Source: Neofusicoccum parvum
Lineage: Eukaryota; Ascomycota; Dothideomycetes; Botryosphaeriales; Botryosphaeriaceae
Length of the DNA: 64,000 nucleotides
Assembly (NCBI GenBank): GCA_020912385.1
Contig: CP087208.1
Location: 1,984,001-2,048,000 of the forward strand
Direction: 5' to 3'
Part shown: positions 10,929 to 19,735 of the stretch, one piece after another
Position numbering within the stretch: position 1 is the first letter of the stretch
How the letters are laid out: each line of letters opens with the position of its first letter
Program-made: the position numbers and the translations under genes
Notes under the pieces: generated by a model
Database searches by the model: none
Told to the model about the DNA's origin: nothing
The model's input: only the letters and a program-made list of their open reading frames with translations

Positions 10929-13610
10929 ATGCCTCCCGCAACAACCGCCGCGGCGTCGTCCGCCACGCCCACGCCCGACTCGGCCGCGTCGTCCACGACG
11001 GCCGGGGGCCCCGGCGCCGCGCAGACCATCGACGAGACGCTCCCGCCCGCGTCGTCGGACAACACGGCGTACAGCATCGACTTCGACGCGCTGCTGGGCG
11101 GCGGCGGCGGCGGCGCGGGCAAGCACGACGACGACGAGCTGGACCTGTCGGCGCTGGACGACGCCGAGACGGTCGACGCCGTGCGCAGCGAGGACGTCGA
11201 CGGCCCGAGCGACTTCACGCAGAACATGGAGTTCTGGATGCGCGCGAAGCTGCCGCTGGAGCAGCAGCGCGACGGCCGGCTGAAGAAGGGCGAGGGCGCG
11301 TACGGGACGAGGGTTGCGGCTGCGACGGCGCACCACGCGGGCGGGGAGGACACGGTGGATGAGGACGAGGGTGAGGATGAGGACGAGGAGGGTGAGGGTG
11401 AGGGCCTGGCCCCGCGGCCGGCGCGGAGCGCGGGGACGAGCTTCAACTCGCGGGATCACGTTAGCGATTCAGAGGGCGAGGATGACGAGAATGCGGCGGG
11501 GGAGCATGGTGGAGAGGAGGAGCATGAGGGCTCGTTTGAGTACGCGCCGTCGGAGCAGGGCGAGGACACGCGCGAGGTAGCGGCCGCGGCGATGCAGGAC
11601 CTGCACGGGTATGTCATCTCGGACGAGGATACGTTCAGCCCGCAGTCGGAGCAGGGGTCGATCGACGAGCAGATTGACATTCTGTCGAGCATGGACGATG
11701 TCAATGAGGACGAGTACACGTCGGTTCCGGCGTCGCCGCAGCCGCCGCAGCGCGGTTGGAAGCAGGATACCCCGGCACCGAAGGTGTCGTGGCTGCAGCC
11801 GACGGTTGAGGATCATGAGGACACGCCCCCGCCGTTGAGTGCAAGACCTAGCCCGAGGAGCCCCGGAGGCCAGACACCAGAGGTGCTTGTTGAGGACTAC
11901 GAAGGCAGGCTGCGCACACAGGGAGAGGGAGGCAGGCCTGGACTTTCAAGAAATGGCTCGTACAAACCAGACTCGGCACCGGATAGCAGGACTGCTCCTT
12001 CCAAGAGCAACCCGGACGAGGATGCGGATAACCTCCGCGCACAAATCAGCAGATTAAGAAGAGAGCTGGAGAGGCAGCGGGAAGACTTCACATCCAGAAT
12101 CGCCAGCCTCGAAAGCCAACTCCAGAGGACGCGCACAGAACGAGACGAGTCACGAGAAAACGAGCAACGACGCGTCCGGGATCTGAACGCCCAACACAAC
12201 GACCGCACAAAAGACCTAGAGGATCACTGGCAGCGCCGACTCACTATGGCACAGGAACGCTACGAACAGGACGTGCAAGAGCAAAAGACGTCCTTCGCCT
12301 TGGTCAAGTCCAGCTTCGAGTCTCGGCTCTCTGCCACGGAAAGCGGCCTTCAGGGGCAGATTGCGCAGAAGGAGGCGGAGCTAGACGCGGCACGGAGCAC
12401 GCACAAGCAGGAGCTGGAGCAGCAGCGCGCCGGCCACGACGCCAAAGTCGCCTCACTGGAGGAACGCGTCAACAGCCTGCAGTCCGCCCTGGCGGCCCGA
12501 GACGCAAGCCCGAGCGACGGTCAGCTTAACGCCGCCGCCGACAACGCCCTCGCGCAGCAGAAGGCCGAATACGACGCCCGCATCGCCGAGCTCGAGGCCC
12601 GCCTCGCGGCCACACAGTCCCACCTCGACGCCAGCCGCGCCGCGTCGCTGCCGCCCACCGCCGCCGCTGGCACAGTACCGGAAGACCAGAGCGACGAGCT
12701 CCTCGCCCGCGCCAAGACCCAGATCGCGGACCTGGAGGCGAACATGGCACTGCTGGCGGGCCAGCTGTCGTCGGCGCGGCGCGAGACGTCGGCGCTGCGC
12801 AGCGACGCCGACAGCGGGCGCGAGAGCGCGCGCGTCCTGCGAAAGGAGCTGGAGGCGGCGCGGGCGGCGGCGGCGGAGCAGGAGCGGGCATCGCGGGCGC
12901 GGCAGGTCGAGGACGAGGAGGCTGCGGGGGCGGCGCGGAGGGACGGCGAGAGGATGCTGGAGCGGGCGCGGCGGGAGGCGGAGGCGGCGCGGCGGGAGAA
13001 GGAAGAGATGAAGCGGAGGGCGGAGGAGGCGGTGCGGAAGGCGGGGACGATGCTGAATGGGGAGCGGATCGAGAAGAAAGGGCTAAGGCAGGCGCTGGAG
13101 GGGGTGAGGGCGGAGGTGGACGTGCTGAGGAGGCAGCTGGAGGCGCGGAAGAGGGAGGTGGTGGCGTCGACGACGACGACTGCTGCTGAGGAAGAAGAAG
13201 AGCGAGACGGCAACGCGGACGACGACACCACGACGACGACCACCACCACGGCCACGGCCGCCACGTCCCCCCGCTCGTCGGAACTCGAGAGCCTTCGCCG
13301 CGCGCTGCGGGACGCTGGCGCGGCCGCGAAGCAGGCGCAGAGGGAGGCGCGCGAGGCGCGCGAGGAGGCGGCGAGGGTCAGGGATGACTTTGTCGACGTC
13401 AACCGCGCGATGGACGAGCGCGTGGTGCTGCTCATGCGCGCGCGTGAGAAGGAGTGGCAGGACAGGGTGGCGGCGCTGGCGCGCGAGAAGCGGGAGCTGA
13501 TGAGGGAGAAGAAGGCGTTGGGGAGGGCGCTGCTGCAGGAGTGGGGGAGGGAGGAGGTGGGCGAGGGCGAGCCGCAGGGGTATCGGTATAAGTTTGTTAA
13601 GAGGGGTTGA
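10929..13610 (+). CDS. Spindle pole body-associated Cut12-like coiled-coil protein
   Basis: A single exon encodes 893 residues. Near the N-terminus, after an Asp-rich stretch, lies SDFTQNMEFWMRAKLP (about residue 94 onward), which resembles the conserved segment of the Cut12 family (PF11500). Fission-yeast Cut12 is a spindle-pole component that promotes mitotic entry through Polo kinase. Residues about 130-220 are strongly acidic. From about 370 to 870 the protein is dominated by heptad-like Glu/Arg/Ala/Leu, a long coiled coil interrupted by a Thr-rich linker (TTTTTTTTATAATSP). The ATG at 10929 is the first in frame and leads straight into coding-biased sequence. A generic coiled-coil protein is the alternative; the N-terminal motif is what favours Cut12. 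Confidence 0.75.
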   Translation: MPPATTAAASSATPTPDSAASSTTAGGPGAAQTIDETLPPASSDNTAYSIDFDALLGGGGGGAGKHDDDELDLSALDDAETVDAVRSEDVDGPSDFTQNMEFWMRAKLPLEQQRDGRLKKGEGAYGTRVAAATAHHAGGEDTVDEDEGEDEDEEGEGEGLAPRPARSAGTSFNSRDHVSDSEGEDDENAAGEHGGEEEHEGSFEYAPSEQGEDTREVAAAAMQDLHGYVISDEDTFSPQSEQGSIDEQIDILSSMDDVNEDEYTSVPASPQPPQRGWKQDTPAPKVSWLQPTVEDHEDTPPPLSARPSPRSPGGQTPEVLVEDYEGRLRTQGEGGRPGLSRNGSYKPDSAPDSRTAPSKSNPDEDADNLRAQISRLRRELERQREDFTSRIASLESQLQRTRTERDESRENEQRRVRDLNAQHNDRTKDLEDHWQRRLTMAQERYEQDVQEQKTSFALVKSSFESRLSATESGLQGQIAQKEAELDAARSTHKQELEQQRAGHDAKVASLEERVNSLQSALAARDASPSDGQLNAAADNALAQQKAEYDARIAELEARLAATQSHLDASRAASLPPTAAAGTVPEDQSDELLARAKTQIADLEANMALLAGQLSSARRETSALRSDADSGRESARVLRKELEAARAAAAEQERASRARQVEDEEAAGAARRDGERMLERARREAEAARREKEEMKRRAEEAVRKAGTMLNGERIEKKGLRQALEGVRAEVDVLRRQLEARKREVVASTTTTAAEEEEERDGNADDDTTTTTTTTATAATSPRSSELESLRRALRDAGAAAKQAQREAREAREEAARVRDDFVDVNRAMDERVVLLMRAREKEWQDRVAALAREKRELMREKKALGRALLQEWGREEVGEGEPQGYRYKFVKRG

Positions 13611-15201
13611 ATTTCTTTGCTCTTGGTGGAGGGGTGTTGGTGATGTCTCGACCGCAACTGGTAGCGGTGCGGGATGGATGGGTGCACGGTGTCTTTGGGA
13701 ACAGGACAGGGATGCTATTTTTTGTTTTTTTGGATACAGCATACTGCTCGCGGGCTACCTGGTGTTGGGCGTCGTATTCGCGTGTGGGCAGGTTATTGAT
13801 GAGACGCCGACGATGAAGGTTCGCTCTGAGTTTGTGGTGTTCGGGTGCGGATCGGGTGTGGTGGTTTCCGCCCACTTCGGACCCGAAAGCTTATGGGTGC
13901 GTCTATAAACTTAAAGACTACTTCGTGTTTCTATACTTGGATTGAAATGCCTATAGCTATCCTTGACCTTGATGCGTTCGGGGTGCGTGAAAGCTTGTAA
14001 GAGCGACAGCGAGGCGTAGCCAATCTATAGCCGCCGATAACCTTGGTGTGTTCGGGCTGTGTGAAAGTAAGAGCAGCAGCGTGGCGTGGCAATAATCCCA
14101 GCCGGCTGGAGTACATGTACTCACGCAGACGCGTCCCGCAACATTTGCCTTTCGGTGCTGCATCCACGGCTGTGCAGCATTAGAATACCGCCACCCTTTT
14201 TTTTTTCTCTCCTGGCAGACGGATCATGCCACTTTTTCTGAGTTCCCTTTCCCGCCCACGCCAATAATCTCCAGCCGTGCTCGGGAACATCCGTCGGCGC
14301 GACTGGCTCGTCCGCACTGCGTAGCGCCTGTTTCTTTTTATGGCAATCCCCGGGTCTTTTCACTACCAGATACGTAGCACATGTTCTCGAACATCATCTC
14401 CGTTTTTTATAATTGCCCGCGAGCTTACTGGGTGGCGGTGCTGGACCACTCGGCGCAGGGGCTGTTTGTGATTACAGCCGACGATGGCTGCTGAGGTGAC
14501 TGCCGTGCCCACTGGATCGGCGCGGCTACATCCGTGGAGGCGCTGAAGGGGGCAGATCAGACGGCGGGGGTGCGCTGATGACACAGTGTCGCTTCTGTCA
14601 GCAGAGGAGCAGACGATGATGCTGTGAGGTAGGGCCGATAGTCGAGAGAGCGGGAGAGAGTGCACTACGTATGTCTAGATTAAGGGGGAGGTGCGGAGAG
14701 TGCTGGTTCTTGAAGGCGGGGGAAATCAAGGGTCCGATGCGGGTGGTGTCAAGACCTCGTTGTCCCGAGGTAGGGTTGCATAAATATGCGTTGAGGCTTG
14801 TACTGAGGCGTTAGGTGGGCTGGTGGTTGCCTGACGAATGGCGTGCGCGGCGTTTTGAATGCTTCTGATCGCCCTGCTGTTGGGCCGCTTCAGTGTAGGA
14901 TGGTGTGGGTATCCGACGGGGCTGGACTGCATGTTTGCGCGTTGGACATGGTCTTTACCCGGACTTTCTGTAGGGGCTTCCCGCCCTCTCAGAAGACTCT
15001 CGTGGCGGCGTCCGCGGATGGTGTTGAGATGCGGGAAAACATAGTCCGTGGCCCCAGAGCCGATGTTGAATGAGAGGACCAAAGGCGAGACGAGGCTGGA
15101 AGAAAACATTCGTTAGAGCTACGCTGAAGATGCTCGGAGACCCTTATGTCCGAAAACGGCCGGCCAGCTATGGCTGAAGCAGGTGATGCCCGAGCCACAC
15201 G
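13611..15201. other. Upstream intergenic region with a diverged tandem duplication
   Basis: The distal part of a 2.5 kb interval between the Cut12-like and bZIP genes. It includes the Cut12-like 3' side and a two-unit tandem repeat at 13951-14093. No open frame has coding bias. Confidence 0.5.
13951..14093. repeat. Diverged direct tandem duplication, two units of about 70 bp
   Basis: Unit A (13951-14024) and unit B (14025-14093) both start with CTATAG and share, in order, CCTTG, GTTCGGG, GTGAAAG, TAAGAGC and CAGCG. I estimate roughly four-fifths identity with one 4-base gap. About ten of fourteen mismatches are transitions, which could reflect RIP-like mutation or ordinary drift. Confidence 0.6.
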
Positions 15202-15216
15202 ATCTGATAATCCAAT
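15202..15216 (+). promoter_or_regulatory. SreA-type GATA site abutting a CCAAT box
   Basis: ATCTGATAA at 15202-15210 matches the ATCWGATAA consensus of fungal iron-sensing GATA repressors (SreA/Fep1 class). CCAAT at 15212-15216 follows after one base. It lies about 0.9 kb upstream of a bZIP gene whose product carries a CCAAT-complex-binding motif. The motif match is seen directly; regulatory function is inferred. Confidence 0.45.
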
Positions 15217-15614
15217 AGGGCAGGACGACCAGGGCCTTTCGCTTAGATGATAACTTGCTCATGCCTGCCCGTTCTCGTGTCCAGAAACGGGATCTTCTCT
15301 AGCGCGCGGAAAGACGTGTAGATGGCACTCGGGGTTAAGGAACGAAGGCAAGGCACGCGCTGCTGGGTCCGGCGCGTGCTCTGGGGGCGCCCCGGCCGCG
15401 ACTCTGAGACGAGACGGACGCGGACGAGGGGATCCAACGCGGCCGGAGGCTGAGGACGCAGCAAGACGCACGATATGGCCGTCGACGTGAGCATCAGGCC
15501 GATAGACTCTGCGGCTCAGCCGACAAGACCGAGCCCGACAGAGTATATCCGAGCGCGCCGGGGCTCGATGCTTACCGCGTTCGTGTGCTTTCTGGCCTCA
15601 GCGCGGCGGAAGGG

Positions 15615-15623
15615 ACCAGATAA
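15615..15623 (+). promoter_or_regulatory. Near-match SreA-type GATA site
   Basis: ACCAGATAA differs from ATCWGATAA at one position and lies between the two exact sites upstream of the bZIP gene. Weaker on its own than the exact matches. Confidence 0.3.
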
Positions 15624-16040
15624 GATCAGTCCAGGTGGAGCTTGTGGCGGCAGATGACGAGGCCTGCGAGTAGGAAGCGCGGGATTGGGATTGTTCAGCA
15701 GCAGAATAGGGAGATCTAGTGCAAATAGGCGCGGCAGCGCGCAGCGGCGCGGCGCGCAAAGCCTCACAGGGACCGGGTGCCTGACACGGAGGAGCAGTCG
15801 GCCAGGCGAGTGTAAAACAGGCGCTGGCCCACGCTGGCGGCGGGCGACGCTCGACGATGCCGCCAGCTCTGGAGGACACTGAAGACACCCGCCGCGCACC
15901 TGCTCCCGCCCAGCGCGCTCTGATCCCGCCCGGCTCTGGTAACGTGCGCAGTCTCTCAGGCCATTCCCGTCGCGGACGATGGCGGGCGCCCCCGTGCCGA
16001 GTTCGGCGAGCCTCGGGAACTGGCGCTTCCCCCCCGAAAA

Positions 16041-16049
16041 ATCTGATAA
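16041..16049 (+). promoter_or_regulatory. SreA-type GATA site next to the bZIP start region
   Basis: ATCTGATAA is an exact match to the ATCWGATAA consensus, ending one base before an in-frame ATG at 16051 and about 50 bases before the preferred start. The surrounding frame is open, so it may be leader or the start of a longer N-terminus. Iron-dependent repression by an SreA-type factor is the expected reading. Confidence 0.45.
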
Positions 16050-16101
16050 GATGATCATACTCCCGCTCTACCTCCATCGCATCGACGACCAGCAGCCAAT
16101 G

Positions 16102-17969
16102 ATGGCCTCCAAGACGCTCGACATCGCTCCCGCTCCCAGCCCTGGCGTCGGCGATGCGTCGAGCGCACACTCGCCCTTCGCCATTCCCTCGCCGCAGTCC
16201 GACGGCTCCGGCGCCGGCTCGCCCTTCGATCCCACCACCCCCGCCCATGCTGCCTCGCCGCCCGCCGGCTCAGCGCACCCCTCCCACGGCTCGACGCCCG
16301 TTGCGCTCGCCCCAGGCCCCGGCACGTCGCCGTACATCACGCCCGCCATGAACCAAGGACCCTGCGGCAACAGCTATGTGATCCCGCCGCGCCCCAAGCC
16401 CGGCCGCAAGCCGGCCACCGACGACCCGCCGTCGAAGCGCAAGCAGCAGAACCGCGAGGCCCAGCGCGCCTTCCGCCAGCGCAAGACCCAGAAGATGGAG
16501 GAGACGAACCGCGAGCTGCAGCGCGCCCTCGACGAGCGCCGCCAGCAGTCCGACGCCCACCAGCGCGAGGTCACCCACCTCAATGGCGTGCTGACCGAGG
16601 AGCGCGCGCGATCCGACGGCCTGCAGCGCAAGGTCGACCAGCTGACCTCCGACAACGACTCCATGCGCCGCCAGCTCGACTTCGTGCAGGACAAGCTGCT
16701 GAAGCTGGAGCGCGACATGGAGTACCACCGCCGCCTGCCGCCGCAGAACCAGCTCACGCCACCCGCCTGGCGCGGCGATGGGGACGAGCAGGCCGCCGCC
16801 TCGGCCCCGCCTGAGGCCCGTGGGGACCAAGGGCCCACCTCCGCACCACCTCCTCAGTCCGCCCCCATCACGCTGCCTCCCCTCGTCCGCTCTGAGATTG
16901 CCGCTCCCAAGGATGGCTGCGGCAAGTGCGCGGACAACGGCGACTGCCCCTGCGTCGACTCGTTGGTCGACTTCTCCGGCACCAACCGCCCTGCACGGAC
17001 CGTCCAGGATGTCGAGATGCGAGACATGCCGACGCACGACGACGAGATGGAGATCGACTTCACCAACTTCGGCAAGCGTCCTGCTGCCACCCGCCCCTCT
17101 GCCATGGAGCCGCCGTGCAAGCCTGGCACCTGCGATGCGTGCATGAAGGACCCTCTGCAGAAGCGCTTCTGCGAGACCCTCGCCCGCGAGCGCCCTGTCA
17201 ACCGGTCGTTCCTGAGTCGCGACATGTCTTACGCCAGCGCCAAGGGTGACGAAGATGGTCCGTCCTCCGTCAAGCGTCAGCGTTTGTCTGCCCAGAACGA
17301 GTCGATCGACTGTGCCGAGGCCTATCGCCGTTATTTTCGTAGCGCCAACCTTCCCGTCAACGAGGAGCACCCGGCCTGGATGAGGGAGCTCATCACCCTG
17401 CCGCCTACCCGCAACGACTCCATCCGCCTGCAGCAGCTCAAGGAGGCGACCGAGGCCAAGCACAAGCGCAACATGTCCGCCTACGAGCTGGACATGGCGT
17501 CTGTTCTCAACGTCCTCAAGAAGGCTGATACGCGGCACAGCACCGACGGCTCGTCGGAGCAAAACTCGCGTCACAACAGCATTTCCATCAGCACGACCAG
17601 CAACGGTGGCAACAGCGGCAACAGCGAGATCGGCAACGACAGAAACCTCGGTGAGCCCAGCGTGGTGAATGACGAGTCCTCCGGCTAATAAGATCAGAGT
17701 CGAGAGCCTCAGTTCACAGCAGTAGATTCACCTCCAAGACAGCCGATCTGGTCCTGCGCCCTCCCAGCACCAACGCGCAGCGGCCCGTCGCGGTCTCGCG
17801 CAGGCAGTCGTATCAGAGCTCCATCCGCAGCCCTGACACGCCGTCCACTCCCATCGGCACTGGATTCCACCGGAAGGACAGCCTTGCCTTTGTCATCAAC
17901 GAGAGCGGTCAGTCCAGCTCCTCCCTCCCGGGCACCCCAAAGGCCTTGACTCCTGCCATCGAGGCCTGA
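16102..17969 (+). CDS. HapX-like bZIP transcription factor with Hap4-type CCAAT-complex motif
   Basis: Two exons, 16102-17650 and 17713-17969, give 601 residues. Residues about 92-103 (YVIPPRPKPGRK) match the short Hap4/HapX motif that binds the HapB/C/E complex. The basic region follows at about 112-131 (KRKQQNREAQRAFRQRKTQK), then a leucine-zipper coiled coil. Cysteine clusters lie at about 273 (CGKCADNGDCPC) and 339 onward (CKPGTCDAC, then RFC), as in iron-responsive HapX proteins. The first exon stays open to 17688, but the GTGAGC donor at 17651 and the CAG acceptor ending at 17712 add 86 residues ending GTPKALTPAIEA. ATGs at 16051 and 16099 are alternative starts; 16102 has the best context. 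HapX adapts gene expression to iron limitation in other fungi; the cysteine spacing differs somewhat from Aspergillus HapX, so an Fcr3-type paralogue is possible. Confidence 0.82.
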
Positions 17970-19357
17970 GCTTCTCCTGGCAGAAGCCCACTTGCCGTTT
18001 GGTCATCCACCCCGAAAACTGGAGCACCCCTTGACCCGTTACCACAGACGCCGATATCGGCGATCATGGTCACATGTGTGGCTGGGGGAAAGAGGTCGCG
18101 GCCCGCTCGTTGCGGAGCTGAAGCATCGATCCGGTCGCGGCGTTGCAATCCGATATTAACTTTGGATCGCCCTCGACGCCGTGCAGACGGCGGATGACAT
18201 ATTTGCCCATTTCCTCTCCACCCGGAAGATGAGCGGTGTGGGGGGAGAACCTTATCAAAGGGGATCGAGTTGAGTAATCATCATCGACATTTCTTCCTCT
18301 AAAAAGACGAAAAAAGGTAGATCTTAGCGTCGGCTCGCGGCCGCTCGCTGACGTTTGCGTTTTTTTTTCCCCCTGGGTTACGTTCTTTTCGCTTGTAAGT
18401 GTTTTGCTTGCTGTTTTTATCTGCTGGTGCTGGAATGGGAACCCGGCGTCGGTGTCAATACCCTGCTTTGAGTTTTCTGCCTTTTCGACGAGCGGTCTCG
18501 CCGTTTCACTCAGGCGCGCTCTTTACGTAGTTATTTTACAGCTCGTGTTTTCTGTTTTTTTTTTGGTGGCGGCGGCATTCTTTGTTTTCGTTTGCGAAAA
18601 GATGGGATACGTGCGTTTTTGATGGAGCAAGCAAAAGAAAGGGAATATGGGAAGGGAAAGAGCACTGCTCTCGAGAAGGTTCTTCTTGTCGATCGTTTTC
18701 TCCGCTTGAGAGAAAAAGGCAAAAATAAAAGAATTGAATGTAGACACATTAATGAGGACATGTTTTGAGGCAAGGTGCTGTCTGCTGCTCCTGGAGTTGT
18801 GATTGAGAGAAATGAAGACACGGTACTGACAGGCGCCACGCGGTGTGGCTATGGGGAAAGTGGAGCTCAGGCGTGGTGGAGTATGCATGCATGTCTCGGA
18901 GCAATGTATACGTACACAGTAGAGGGGCTCCCGGGCTGGCGGGTTTGGGTTAGGGGGTGACAAGCTGGTGGGAATCGGAGAATTGATGATCGGAGTGAGA
19001 CATACGGCTACCGGCTTCGTGTGCTTATATAGATAAATCGATTTGTAAGAAATAAGAACTTCATAAGGATGATGAACGTTTGCACGTCAAGCACTGACTA
19101 GACTAGCTATTAAAATTGAAATAAATAAATAAATAATGGTAAGTAAGGAACAGCCTAAAAGACGAGTACATCGCCATTCAGCATGTCGAGGGTCCAATCC
19201 AAGGGGCGAGGAAGAAGGCTGTGAGGCCGAGCATGGCGGAAGGATCAGACAGGGATGGGGTCTTCGATGGAGGGCTCGGGACGGCGGGGTTGCCATTAGG
19301 GTCTGGCGCCGGCGTTGAAGCCTACACGTCTTTGGCGTTCATTGTGAGGTCGAAGTA
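17970..19357. other. Intergenic region, A/T-richer than its surroundings
   Basis: Contains the 3' side of the bZIP gene, several T-rich runs near 18360-18620, and an (AAAT)4 microsatellite. No coding-biased frame was found. Confidence 0.5.
19119..19135. repeat. (AAAT)4 microsatellite
   Basis: Four consecutive AAAT units in an A/T-rich intergenic stretch. Simple repeat with no visible role. Confidence 0.7.
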
Positions 19358-19735
19358 TCAGAAGGTGAGATCGAGGGCGGTGGTGGCGGCAGTGTCTTCA
19401 GTGGCTGCGTTCGTGGTGGTTTCAGAGGCTTTGATGGCGACATGGATGGTGGCTGGGAAGGTGATGAGGGCAGAGATTATCTGGGCGAACTTTTCCAACA
19501 CGCGGAGGATTCTATCGCCGTTAGATCTTGTTTAGAACCCCCGATTCGTGCTGCGAGGCTTACTTTTCCGGTCTAATCAGGTTGAGAATACGGGCAAGCG
19601 CATGTCCGTCTCTGGTGTAAATTGGGGCGCTTTTATCGAGAATGTCGCGGATTTGCTTTTGCTCAATCCAGCCAGAAAAAAAAAAAGCCCAAGCCCTTCT
19701 CTTTTTCAGGCCTTGATGCTTCCAATGTTGAACAT
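19358..19735 (-). CDS. Cryptic small three-exon gene, unknown protein
   Basis: No long frame marks this gene, but minus-strand segments show clear coding bias. Exon 3 (19511-19358) reads ILRVLEKFAQIISALITF onward, with C or G in most third positions, and ends TALDLTF. Exon 2 (19655-19564) reads QIRDILDKSAPIYTRDGHAL and ends at NLIRPEK. They join across a 52-bp GTAAGC..TAG intron with a TCTAAC branch-like site, in phase. Exon 1 is uncertain: the nearest choice is 19735-19712 (MFNIGSIK), which would need a GC-AG intron and yields 89 residues (24+92+154 nt, a multiple of three). Otherwise exons 2-3 are the 3' end of a gene with a more distant first exon. No family is recognised; the product is mostly helical with one hydrophobic segment. 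Confidence 0.5.

Noticed and set aside
12521..13687. 388-codon minus-strand Ser/Ala/Arg frame
   Set aside because: Antisense of the coiled-coil region of the Cut12-like gene; the composition reflects complementary Glu/Arg/Ala codons.
16270..17574. 434-codon minus-strand frame
   Set aside because: Antisense shadow of the HapX-like bZIP gene.
17651..17688. End of the HapX-like protein at the stop at 17686-17688
   Set aside because: The donor at 17651 with an in-phase, strongly coding downstream exon explains the locus better.
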